Source: an uncultured bacterium (GTDB lineage Bacteria > Bacteroidota > Bacteroidia > Bacteroidales > Bacteroidaceae). From it: a DNA stretch of 64,000 bases. Shown piece after piece: positions 8,380-16,150 of the stretch. The position numbers were made by a program, and so were the translations under genes. How positions within the stretch are numbered: the stretch's first letter is position 1; each line of letters opens with the position of its first letter. The notes under the pieces were generated by a model. The model made no database searches. It saw only the letters and a program-made list of their open reading frames with translations, and had not been told where the DNA came from. The DNA is taken from NCBI GenBank assembly GCA_905216095.1, contig CAJMSQ010000001.1, forward strand, positions 68,893 through 132,892, in the 5' to 3' direction.

Positions 8380-9666
8380 ATGAATAAAGAGCTTCTTAAA
8401 TCCGTCATAGCCGACAATCAGGCTGAAATACCAAGGCATCAGGTTGTGCCCCGTGACTTCTTCTTCGAGGATTTCGGGAATTACGTTTTTGTGGGCATCC
8501 GCAGAGCAGGAAAGTCTTATCTGCTGTATCAGCAAATTCAACAACTTCTGGCTGGTGGCACAGGCTGGGATGAAATCCTCTACATCAATTTTGAGGATGA
8601 GCGTTTGGAGGGAATGGGCAAGGAGGACTTGAACCTGCTGCTGGAAACTCACATGGAAATGTATGGCAAGCGGCCTATCCTCTTCCTGGATGAAATTCAG
8701 AATATCGAAGGATGGGAAAAGTTTGCCCGCAGGCTAGCCGACGCCAAATACAAGGTCTACATCACAGGCAGCAATGCCAAGATGTTAAGTTCGGAGATAC
8801 AAACCACCCTTGGAGGGCGATACATCAATGTGAATGTGTACCCTTATAATTTCATGGAGTATCTGACGGCTAACCAAGTGAATCTTGTTCCGACTTCGCT
8901 TTATGCTACGGAACGCCGAGCCATGATATTGCGATATTTCGATGACTATTTCCATTTTGGCGGTTTTCCTGAAGGGGCAGAGTTGAAAGCCAAGAGAGAC
9001 TACCTGACCAGTGTGTATCAGAAGATTTACTTAGGAGATATAGCCACCCGCCATGCTGTTGCCAATACCTTTGCCCTGCGCGTGCTTTTCAAGAAGCTGG
9101 CAGAAAGTGTGAAGCAGCCCATATCATTCTCACGCCTGACCCACATCATATCATCTACGGGAGTAAAAGTGGGAAAATCCACTATTATCAACTACCTGGA
9201 ATACGCTAAGGATGCCTGGCTGGTTTCTCCGATACATAACATCGCCGGAAAATTGGTGGACAAGGAAACTACGCCCAAATATTATTTTACGGACAACGGA
9301 ATTCTCAACCTCTTCCTGTTGGATGCCGAAACCTCATTGCTCGAAAACCTGGTAGCCATCACCTTATTACGCAAGTATGGCCGGGAAGATGCAGTGTTTT
9401 TCTGGAACAAGAATGTGGAAGTGGACTTCTACTTGCCCGATGAGGAGACCGCCATTCAGGTATGCTATTCCCTCTCCGACGCCGAAACCTTTGAGCGGGA
9501 AACCAAAGCCCTCGTCAGCCTCTGCAAGGTTTTGCCATGTAAGGAATTATTGGTCATCACCCGAGATGAGGAAAAGACTGTGGAGCTGGGAGGCAGAAAG
9601 ATAACAGTCCTCCCCGTCTGGAAATGGTTGCTGGAATATCAAAAGCCAAGCCTTAGACGTATGTAA
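8380..9666 (+). CDS. AAA family ATPase with C-terminal DUF4143
   Basis: A 428-residue protein of the AAA_14/DUF4143 type that is common and often multi-copy in gut Bacteroidales. Walker A is GIRRAGKS (residues 39-46, Lys45) and Walker B is ILFLDE (Asp104-Glu105). An arginine/serine sensor-like 'YITGSNAKML' follows. The C-terminal half has the nuclease-like DUF4143 pattern, including 'FFWNKNVEVDFYLPDE', which resembles a PD-(D/E)xK core. The cellular role of the family is unknown; defence or DNA transactions have been proposed. The gene has no partners: it lies between the divergently read GH89 gene and the convergent rmuC operon. Lower G+C and an isolated promoter suggest it was acquired. Confidence 0.85.
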   Translation: MNKELLKSVIADNQAEIPRHQVVPRDFFFEDFGNYVFVGIRRAGKSYLLYQQIQQLLAGGTGWDEILYINFEDERLEGMGKEDLNLLLETHMEMYGKRPILFLDEIQNIEGWEKFARRLADAKYKVYITGSNAKMLSSEIQTTLGGRYINVNVYPYNFMEYLTANQVNLVPTSLYATERRAMILRYFDDYFHFGGFPEGAELKAKRDYLTSVYQKIYLGDIATRHAVANTFALRVLFKKLAESVKQPISFSRLTHIISSTGVKVGKSTIINYLEYAKDAWLVSPIHNIAGKLVDKETTPKYYFTDNGILNLFLLDAETSLLENLVAITLLRKYGREDAVFFWNKNVEVDFYLPDEETAIQVCYSLSDAETFERETKALVSLCKVLPCKELLVITRDEEKTVELGGRKITVLPVWKWLLEYQKPSLRRM

Positions 9667-9691
9667 AGCCAATTGTAATTGATTTTCCGTA

Positions 9692-10891
9692 TTATTTCTC
9701 GTCGTATACGTTCGTTTCGTCGTCGCATCCCGCTTTCAAGTCATCGGGGATGTCGGTCGCGGGCGAGAGCCCCTTTTTCTTCCACCCCTCCAGCTGGGAC
9801 ACGATGTTGCCGCGGCCTGTCGTGAGCTGTTTCTCGGCACGTTCGTAGTTGTCGGCCAGCTGTCGGATGTTGCGCCCCACCTGTTGGAAGTTGCGGGCAA
9901 AGCCGCAGAATTTCCTGTACAGCTGTTCGGCCGACGCGTATATCTCGCCTACGCTGCGGCTCTGGCGGTCCGTCTGCCACAGGTTGTGGGCCAGCTGCAG
10001 CGCCATGAGCAGGTTGGCGGGGCTGAGCAGGATGACGCGGCGCGCATAAGCCTCCGTGCCCAGCTCGGGTGCCGCCGCGACGGCGGTGACATAGGCGGCC
10101 TCGCCCGGAACGAACATCAGGACGTGCCCGATGGCGTTTTCCACGTAACGGTCGTAATGCTTGTCGCCCAGTTCGCGGATATGCCGGCGCACCGAGGCCA
10201 CGTGTTCGCGCAGGCAGGCGGCGCGCTCCTCGTCGTTGCCGGCTGCGGTGTAGGCGGTATAGGCGGTGAGCGACACCTTCGAGTCGATGATGACGTTGCG
10301 GCCGCCGGGCAGGTGGACGATGACGTCGGGAATGAGTCCGCGGCCCTCTTCGTCGCGCGTCCGGGCCTGTGTCTCGTAGTCGCGTCCTTCGGCCAGTCCG
10401 GCGGCATCGAGGAGATTTCCCAACACGGCCTCGCCCCAGTTGCCCTGCAACTTGCTGTTGCCGCGCAAGGCCCGTGCCAGTTCCTCGGCCTCGCGGCCCA
10501 TGACCGTCGTACGCTCCACAAGGTCCGCGACGTGGCGGCCCATGTCGGCGTTGCCCTTCAGGAACTGCTCGCGGAAGGATTCTATGCTCCGCCCCAACGG
10601 CGTCAGCAGCGCGTCGAGGGCGTGCAGGTGCTCGGTGCGCAGTTGTCGCCCCTCGGCGATGGCCGTCTCGGCGGCCGTGGCGCGGAATTCCCTGCGCAGG
10701 GCCTCCACCTGTGTGCGCAGGCTGTCGGCCGTGTGCGCGCGTTCCGCCTCCAGGCGGGTGTTGGCCGCGGTCTCGGCGGTGCGGGCCTTTTCCACTTCGG
10801 CCGACAAGGCGCTGCGGGTGCGCAGGACGCCCGTGACGTAGCCCGTCACCGCGGCTGCGGCGATGGATAGGATGATGAGAAAAAGATTCAT
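9692..10891 (-). CDS. rmuC: DNA recombination protein RmuC
   Basis: At 399 residues it has the family's typical order: one N-terminal membrane segment (residues 2-20), a long alanine/glutamate-rich coiled coil (about 25-110), then the RmuC domain. The latter is recognisable from 'GNWGEAVLGNLLDAAGL', 'IPDVIVHLPGGRNVIIDSKV' and 'LLSPANLLMALQ'. The ExK-like part of the core (IIDSKV) fits the predicted restriction-nuclease-like fold. RmuC limits recombination between inverted repeats in E. coli. I chose the ATG at 10891, directly before the membrane segment, over an upstream in-frame start at 10966 that would overlap waaA. It is third in gltX-waaA-rmuC, 50 bases after waaA. Confidence 0.9.
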   Translation of the reverse strand: MNLFLIILSIAAAAVTGYVTGVLRTRSALSAEVEKARTAETAANTRLEAERAHTADSLRTQVEALRREFRATAAETAIAEGRQLRTEHLHALDALLTPLGRSIESFREQFLKGNADMGRHVADLVERTTVMGREAEELARALRGNSKLQGNWGEAVLGNLLDAAGLAEGRDYETQARTRDEEGRGLIPDVIVHLPGGRNVIIDSKVSLTAYTAYTAAGNDEERAACLREHVASVRRHIRELGDKHYDRYVENAIGHVLMFVPGEAAYVTAVAAAPELGTEAYARRVILLSPANLLMALQLAHNLWQTDRQSRSVGEIYASAEQLYRKFCGFARNFQQVGRNIRQLADNYERAEKQLTTGRGNIVSQLEGWKKKGLSPATDIPDDLKAGCDDETNVYDEK

Positions 10892-10941
10892 GTCTGCGGA
10901 CGGATGACCGGCAGGCCGTGGGCGTTGCCGGAAAATGTAGA

Positions 10942-12168
10942 TTAAGCCTTCACCGGGACGAAACAATGGGCGAAAACCTTGTCGGTGGCGCCGGTGTTGT
11001 CGCGGATATAGCCTTCGGCGGCGCGGCCTGCCGTGCCGAGGGCGGCGCTGTCGGTGAGGAAAGTGTCCATTAGAGTGTCGAAGTCGGCCTGTGAGCGGAT
11101 TTCGCGGCAGCCTCCGTTGGCGAGCAGGGCCTGTGCCTCGCGGAACTTGCCGTTGTTCGGCCCGATGATGACGGGACAGCCGTAGACAGCCGCCTCGGGG
11201 ACATTGTGTATGCCCACGCCGAAACCGCCGCCCACGTAGGCCACGGTGGCGTAGCGGTAGATGCTCGACAGCAGGCCGTAGCCGTCGATGACGAGGCAGT
11301 CGGCCGCAGCCGCAGTCTCGGGCGTGGCCTTGCTGTAGCGCAGGGCCGGCCGGCGCAGCTTCGACTCGATTTCGCGCAGATGGTCTTCGCCGACCACGTG
11401 GGGCGCGAGTATGAGATGCAACTCGGGATGTCGGTTGAAGTAATCGATGATGATGTCTTCATCGGGCGGCCACGAACTGCCGGCCACCAGCACCTTGCGC
11501 CCTTCGGCGAAGCGTTCGGCCAGCGGCAGCGGGCGGGCGGCGCGCATGATGTCTATGACGCGGTCGAGGCGCGTGTCGCCCGTGACCGTCACCTGCGTCA
11601 CGCCGAGGCGGGCCAGCAGCTCGCGCGAATGTTCGTTCTGAACGAAGAAGTGGGTGATGCGTTTCAGGCACTGCGCATAGCCGTGTCCGTAGAAGCGGAA
11701 GAAGACCTGGTTTTCGCGGAAGATGCTTGACACGCTGTACACGGGGATGCCGCGGCGGTGGAGCACGTCTATGTAGTTGCGCCAGAACTCATACTTGATG
11801 AAGAATGCCGCTTCGGGCCGCGCCAGACGTATGAACTTGCGTGCGTTGAGCGGGGTATCGAAAGGCAGGTAGCAGACAATGTCCGCGCCCTCGTAGTCGC
11901 GGCGCACTTCATATCCGGACGGCGAGAAGAAGGTCAGCAGAATCTTCTTTTCGGGATGCTCGCGGCGGAGCCTTTCCATCAGGGGACGTCCCTGTTCGAA
12001 CTCGCCGAGCGAGGCGGCATGGAACCAAACGAAGCGGTCATGTCCGACTTCGCGGCGCAGGATGCGCCAGGTGTTGCGGTGTCCGCGCATCATCAGTCGC
12101 GCCTTGGGGTTGAAGAGCGCGACGACGTTCACGCAGAGCATGTATAAGTATATCGCGAGCGAATACAC
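10942..12168 (-). CDS. waaA: 3-deoxy-D-manno-octulosonic acid (Kdo) transferase
   Basis: This 408-residue GT30 glycosyltransferase adds Kdo from CMP-Kdo to the lipid A precursor at the inner face of the inner membrane, the first step of core assembly. An N-terminal membrane anchor (residues 2-18) is followed by 'VWFHAASLGEFEQG', which carries the conserved glutamate, and 'ILLTFFSPSGYEVRRDY'. The second Rossmann half has 'VLVAGSSWPPDE', 'LILAPH', 'YVGGGFGVGIHNVPE' and 'GPNNGKFREA', all typical of WaaA. It lies 55 bases after gltX and 50 before rmuC. A single waaA fits Bacteroidales. Whether it adds one or two Kdo residues cannot be told from the sequence. Confidence 0.93.
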   Translation of the reverse strand: MYSLAIYLYMLCVNVVALFNPKARLMMRGHRNTWRILRREVGHDRFVWFHAASLGEFEQGRPLMERLRREHPEKKILLTFFSPSGYEVRRDYEGADIVCYLPFDTPLNARKFIRLARPEAAFFIKYEFWRNYIDVLHRRGIPVYSVSSIFRENQVFFRFYGHGYAQCLKRITHFFVQNEHSRELLARLGVTQVTVTGDTRLDRVIDIMRAARPLPLAERFAEGRKVLVAGSSWPPDEDIIIDYFNRHPELHLILAPHVVGEDHLREIESKLRRPALRYSKATPETAAAADCLVIDGYGLLSSIYRYATVAYVGGGFGVGIHNVPEAAVYGCPVIIGPNNGKFREAQALLANGGCREIRSQADFDTLMDTFLTDSAALGTAGRAAEGYIRDNTGATDKVFAHCFVPVKA

Positions 12169-12223
12169 GGGATTTTCTTTTGTTGAGGTGCAGATGTTCT
12201 TTTCGCGGGGCGCGGTGTGCCGG

Positions 12224-13741
12224 TCAGCCTAAGGCGGCTATGGTGGCGCGCATCCGTCGCAGGGTTTCCTCCTTGCCGAGGAAGGCGGCCAGTTCGTACA
12301 TGTCGGGGCCTTTTCCCGTACCGACGAGGCAGACGCGCCAGGGGTTCCACGGCTTGCGGCCCGTGGTTTCGGCCCAATTGTCCACGGCCTGCCGCTGGCC
12401 CTCCACGGAGAAGTCGGCGAGACTTTCGAGCAAGTCGGCCAGTTCGGTCATCTCGGCGGCCGTTCCTTCCTTCCAGTTCTTGCGGACGAACTTGTCGTCG
12501 GCATCGTATGCCGCGGGAGCGGTGAAGAAGAAGTCGCAAAGCGGCCACAACTCGTGGATGAAGTTGATTTTCTTCATCTTCATCATGCCGACGACGGCTT
12601 CCACGCGCTCTGCGGGGGCACAGATGCCGTTCTCCCTCAGTATGCGGTCGAAGGCGGGTGCCAGCAGGCTGTCATCGGTCTTGAGGATATATTCGCGGTT
12701 GAACCACTGGCCCTTCACGTAGTCGAAGCGCGCGCCTGCCTTCGAGCACTTGGTCAGGTCGAACTGCGCGATGAGCTCGTCCATCGACAGGATTTCCTGT
12801 TCCGTGCCCGGGTTCCAGCCGAGCAGAGCGAGGAAATTGATGACGGCCTCGGGCAGGTAGCCGCTTTCGCGGTATCCGCTCGACACGTCGCCCGTCTTCG
12901 GGTCGTGCCATTCGAGGGGAAAGACGGGGAAGCCGAGACGGTCGCCGTCGCGCTTCGAGAGCTTGCCTTTCCCGTCGGGCTTGAGCAGCAGCGGCAGATG
13001 GGCGAAGCGCGGCATGGTCGCCTCCCAGCCGAACGCACGGTAGAGCAACACGTGCAGGGGTGCCGAGGGCAGCCATTCCTCGCCGCGGATGACGTGCGTG
13101 ACGGCCATGAGATGGTCGTCCACGATATTGGCCAAGTGGTAGGTAGGCAGCTGGTCGGCGCTCTTGTAGAGCACCTTGTCGTCGAGGATGTCGGACATGA
13201 CGCGCACGTCGCCGCGGATGATGTCGTCCACGTGTATCTCCTCGCCCGGTTCGACGCGGAAACGCACCACGTACTGCACGCCTTCGTCCACGAGCCGCTG
13301 CGTCTCCTCCTCGCCGAGCGTCAGCGAGTTGCGCATTTCCATGCGGGTGCGGGCGTCATACTGGAAGTTGGGCACGCTTTCGCGCTTGGCGTTGAGTTCC
13401 TCGGGCGTGTCGAAGGCGATGTAAGCCTTGCCCTCGTCGAGCAGGCGGGCGACGTACTGCTTGTAGATGTCGCGCCGTTCGGACTGGCGGTAGGGACCGC
13501 AGTCGCCGCCTATGCCGACGCCCTCGTCGAAGTGTATGCCGAGCCAGCGGAAAGCATCGATGATGTACTCTTCCGCTCCGGGTACGAAGCGGTTGGAGTC
13601 GGTGTCTTCGATGCGGAATATCATTTCGCCGCCGTGCTGGCGGGCAAAGAGGTAATTATAGAGTGCCGTGCGCACGCCGCCTATGTGTAGCGGGCCGGTG
13701 GGGCTGGGTGCGAAGCGGACCCTGACTTTTCGGTCGTTCAT
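12224..13741 (-). CDS. gltX: Glutamyl-tRNA synthetase
   Basis: Class I aminoacyl-tRNA synthetase charging tRNA-Glu; 505 residues, the usual length. The HIGH signature is HIGG at residues 19-22 within [12 protein letters not shown], and the KMSKS-type loop is KLSKR at residues 260-264. '[18 protein letters not shown]' and '[21 protein letters not shown]' are class hallmarks. The C-terminal anticodon-binding part is complete. A non-discriminating GluRS cannot be excluded because no glutaminyl-tRNA synthetase is in view. It is first in an operon with waaA and rmuC and has a good promoter just upstream (13771-13801). Confidence 0.97.
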   Translation of the reverse strand: MNDRKVRVRFAPSPTGPLHIGGVRTALYNYLFARQHGGEMIFRIEDTDSNRFVPGAEEYIIDAFRWLGIHFDEGVGIGGDCGPYRQSERRDIYKQYVARLLDEGKAYIAFDTPEELNAKRESVPNFQYDARTRMEMRNSLTLGEEETQRLVDEGVQYVVRFRVEPGEEIHVDDIIRGDVRVMSDILDDKVLYKSADQLPTYHLANIVDDHLMAVTHVIRGEEWLPSAPLHVLLYRAFGWEATMPRFAHLPLLLKPDGKGKLSKRDGDRLGFPVFPLEWHDPKTGDVSSGYRESGYLPEAVINFLALLGWNPGTEQEILSMDELIAQFDLTKCSKAGARFDYVKGQWFNREYILKTDDSLLAPAFDRILRENGICAPAERVEAVVGMMKMKKINFIHELWPLCDFFFTAPAAYDADDKFVRKNWKEGTAAEMTELADLLESLADFSVEGQRQAVDNWAETTGRKPWNPWRVCLVGTGKGPDMYELAAFLGKEETLRRMRATIAALG

Positions 13742-13770
13742 AGAGAAATGTTATTTTGTGTTTTCAAGTG

Positions 13771-13801
13771 CAAAGATAATGGATGACAGGGGAAAGACAA
13801 A
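13771..13801 (-). promoter_or_regulatory. Promoter of gltX-waaA-rmuC
   Basis: On the minus strand TTTG (13801-13798), 19 bases, then TATCTTTG (13778-13771) is a near-perfect Bacteroidota promoter. It is 30 bases before the gltX ATG. Confidence 0.8.
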
Positions 13802-13943
13802 GCAAAAGCCCGCTGAAATCATCCGGACGTCTGTTTTTTAAGATAAACGCCGGGGCGGACGGACCGGCCTCACGCGGTGGTTCCGGCTTTCCTCTTTTCG
13901 GGAAAAACTTTCCGCCGCGAGCCGCTCCCCCACCCCGCCAGGC

Positions 13944-14199
13944 GATTTTAACACAATTTGCTTTTGGCGGAAAAATGTTGTATCTTTGCAACAGGAAACA
14001 GGGCAGACCCGCACGGTCTGCCCTGTTTTCGTGTTTTCCGGCCTGCATCCGGCCCGTTTTTCATGGGAAAAAGGATTTCCTACATGCCTTGTAGGAAAAA
14101 TTACAAGGCATGTAGGAAAAACTATAAGGCATGTACGAAAAAAACATCGCGGGCTTGCGCGTCCCGAAAAGTGAACAAAGGTTAAAAATGTTAATGTCG
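13944..14199 (+). repeat. 256-bp promoter-hairpin-palindrome element, copy A
   Basis: Promoter box: TTTG at 13957-13960, 20 bases, TATCTTTG at 13981-13988. Hairpin: ACAGGGCAGACC/GGTCTGCCCTGT at 13998-14026 followed by TTTT. Three palindrome units lie at about 14080-14136 (TACATGCCTTGTA pairing with TACAAGGCATGTA). The closing motif GTTAAAAATGTTAATGTCG ends at 14199, one base from the stop codon of the gene at 14200-16125, which is read towards it. The predicted transcript from the box is about 35-40 nt. Copy H shares this hairpin. Confidence 0.88.
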
Positions 14200-16125
14200 T
14201 CAGAGCGCGCCCAGGTCGTCGTAGGCCGTTTGCAGCAGGGCGTTGGCGGCGGCGCGGCGGGCAGGCGACGGTGCCGGCGTCTCACCGATGACGGACTGCG
14301 GACGGGTGACGAGGTTGATGACACTCACGCCCGTCGTGTCCTTGTACCAGATGCCCTCGCTCCACGTGTGGACAGCCGAGGGATGCGTATAGGTCCGGCT
14401 CAGCACGTCGCGGCTCCAGCGGAAGTCCGTGTGCGGCAGTCCCAGCTGGCCGAGCAGCGTGGCGGGCAGGTCGGTCTGGTTGCACAGGCGGTCGATAACG
14501 CGCGCTTCCCTCACGGCCCCGCCCGTCCAGATGAGGGGGATGTGGGCGCGGCGCGGGTTGTGGGGAGACAGTCCGGCGGGGTAGCCGATGCCGTGGTCGG
14601 GCAGGATGACGATGAGCGTATTGCGCCACTGCGGCGTTGCCCTGAGGCGGTCGGTGAAGCGGCCGATGCAGGCGTCGAGATAGGCCATGGAGTTGGCCAC
14701 GGGGTCGCCCTTGATGCGGTCGTAGGGCACGCCCCACGGTTCGTGGCTGGCCAGCGTCAGCACCGCCGTGTGCCACGGGCGGTCCGCGGGGTAAGCCGTG
14801 ACCATGTCGAAGAGGCGGTCGAAGACGATGCTGTCGGTCACGCCCCAGTCGTGCGTGCGGCGCACCGACGCGGGGAACGACGTGTCGCCATAGGTCCTGT
14901 CATAGCCTGTCGCCATGAGATAGCCGTTGGTGTTGGTGAAATTGATGTCGCCGCCGTAGAGGAATTCCGTCGAGTAGCCGGCCTGGCGCAGCGAGGCGGC
15001 GATGCCGGGCAGGCGGGTGTATTTCCCCGGCAGCTTCATGACGCTCACGTCGGGGAAGGAGGGATAGCCGCTCAGCGCGCATACCGTTCCGCGGTCGGTG
15101 CGGAAGGAATTGGCGTAGCAGCCGGTGAAGACGACGCCCTCCCCGGCCAGGGCGTTGAGCCGGGGCGTGATGTTGGTGTCGGCCTCGGGGTCTACGGCGT
15201 TCACGAATGTGCCGCCGCAACCTTCCATCAGTATGACGAGCACGTTGGGCCGCCGCGTGTTGAGCAGCGTGTCGGTACCGGTGCTTTCGGTCGAGTAGCC
15301 CAATGAGGCGAAGATGCGGGCCCGTTCCGCCTCGCTGTAGTATTCGTGCTGCCGGGCGAAGTCACGGGTCTTGAACAACGAGTAGAAGATGCTGAAGGCC
15401 GGGTTCACGGCCGAGTGGTTCAGGTACTGGTTTTGGCTGTAATAGACCATGCCGACATTGGCCGTGGACTTCCCCACCCCACCCCGTATGCCGAGGAACA
15501 GCAGGCCGCCGGCCAGGATGCCGGCCACCGTCATCGCGGCGCGCAGACGCCATCCGCGCAGTGCGGGGAGGCTTCCCGGCAATGCGGACCGGCGGGATTT
15601 ACAGACGGACACCGCGGCGTGTCTCTTTCTTCCCGGAAAACGGAACGCGGCGGGGCTTTTGCCGCACAGCAAGGCGAAGATGAGGAGCGCGGACAGGATG
15701 ATGGCCGCCGCCACGCCTATTATATATAAGGTCGAGACGCTGGCCGTCATGCCTTTCGGCGAGTCAATGTAATTGAAGACCGTGCCGTCGAGCTTGAAGC
15801 CCCAGAAACCGTACAGGCAGCAGTCGGCCGTGAGGATGAGCGCAAGGAGTGTGGCGACGAGGCCCGCGTAAATTTTGAACAAAAGGCGGGCGCGCGGGAT
15901 TTTCACCCAAAAGGACAGCAGCATCACGAGCCAGGGAATGGCCGAGAGGTAGCCCGCCGTAGCGAGGTCGAGGGGTAGTCCGTGCCACATCACGGCCGGC
16001 GCGTCCGTCCACGAGGCGGCATGGTCCGCGGGCGGGTTGCAGAGCATGAAAACCACCTTTCCCATCAGAAATACCCCGATGAGCGAAAGGAAGTAACGGA
16101 GGAAGAAACGGAATCGTGCGGGCAT
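14200..16125 (-). CDS. LTA synthase family membrane sulfatase-like transferase
   Basis: A 641-residue inner-membrane protein with about five hydrophobic segments in the first 230 residues, then a periplasmic sulfatase-fold domain from about residue 290. The domain opens with 'NVLVILMEGCGGTFVN', whose threonine is in the position of the catalytic nucleophile of LtaS and phosphoethanolamine transferases. 'LPDHGIGYP' supplies the metal-binding Asp-His, and 'FRTDRGTVCALSGYPSFP' is also typical. The family moves phosphoglycerol or phosphoethanolamine onto membrane-linked glycans or lipid A; which one is not decidable here. It is last in the argS-rnhA-msbA-like operon, 25 bases after the ABC exporter, so a role in lipid A or surface glycan decoration is likely. 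Confidence 0.85.
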   Translation of the reverse strand: MPARFRFFLRYFLSLIGVFLMGKVVFMLCNPPADHAASWTDAPAVMWHGLPLDLATAGYLSAIPWLVMLLSFWVKIPRARLLFKIYAGLVATLLALILTADCCLYGFWGFKLDGTVFNYIDSPKGMTASVSTLYIIGVAAAIILSALLIFALLCGKSPAAFRFPGRKRHAAVSVCKSRRSALPGSLPALRGWRLRAAMTVAGILAGGLLFLGIRGGVGKSTANVGMVYYSQNQYLNHSAVNPAFSIFYSLFKTRDFARQHEYYSEAERARIFASLGYSTESTGTDTLLNTRRPNVLVILMEGCGGTFVNAVDPEADTNITPRLNALAGEGVVFTGCYANSFRTDRGTVCALSGYPSFPDVSVMKLPGKYTRLPGIAASLRQAGYSTEFLYGGDINFTNTNGYLMATGYDRTYGDTSFPASVRRTHDWGVTDSIVFDRLFDMVTAYPADRPWHTAVLTLASHEPWGVPYDRIKGDPVANSMAYLDACIGRFTDRLRATPQWRNTLIVILPDHGIGYPAGLSPHNPRRAHIPLIWTGGAVREARVIDRLCNQTDLPATLLGQLGLPHTDFRWSRDVLSRTYTHPSAVHTWSEGIWYKDTTGVSVINLVTRPQSVIGETPAPSPARRAAANALLQTAYDDLGAL

Positions 16126-16150
16126 GGCTGTTCGTTTGCGGGCAGCGGCG

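Noticed and set aside
14079..14136. Palindrome blocks considered as CRISPR repeats
   Set aside because: The units are palindromes separated by 5-8 bases of near-constant A/T-rich spacer, not by unique 30-40 base spacers, and no cas gene is present.
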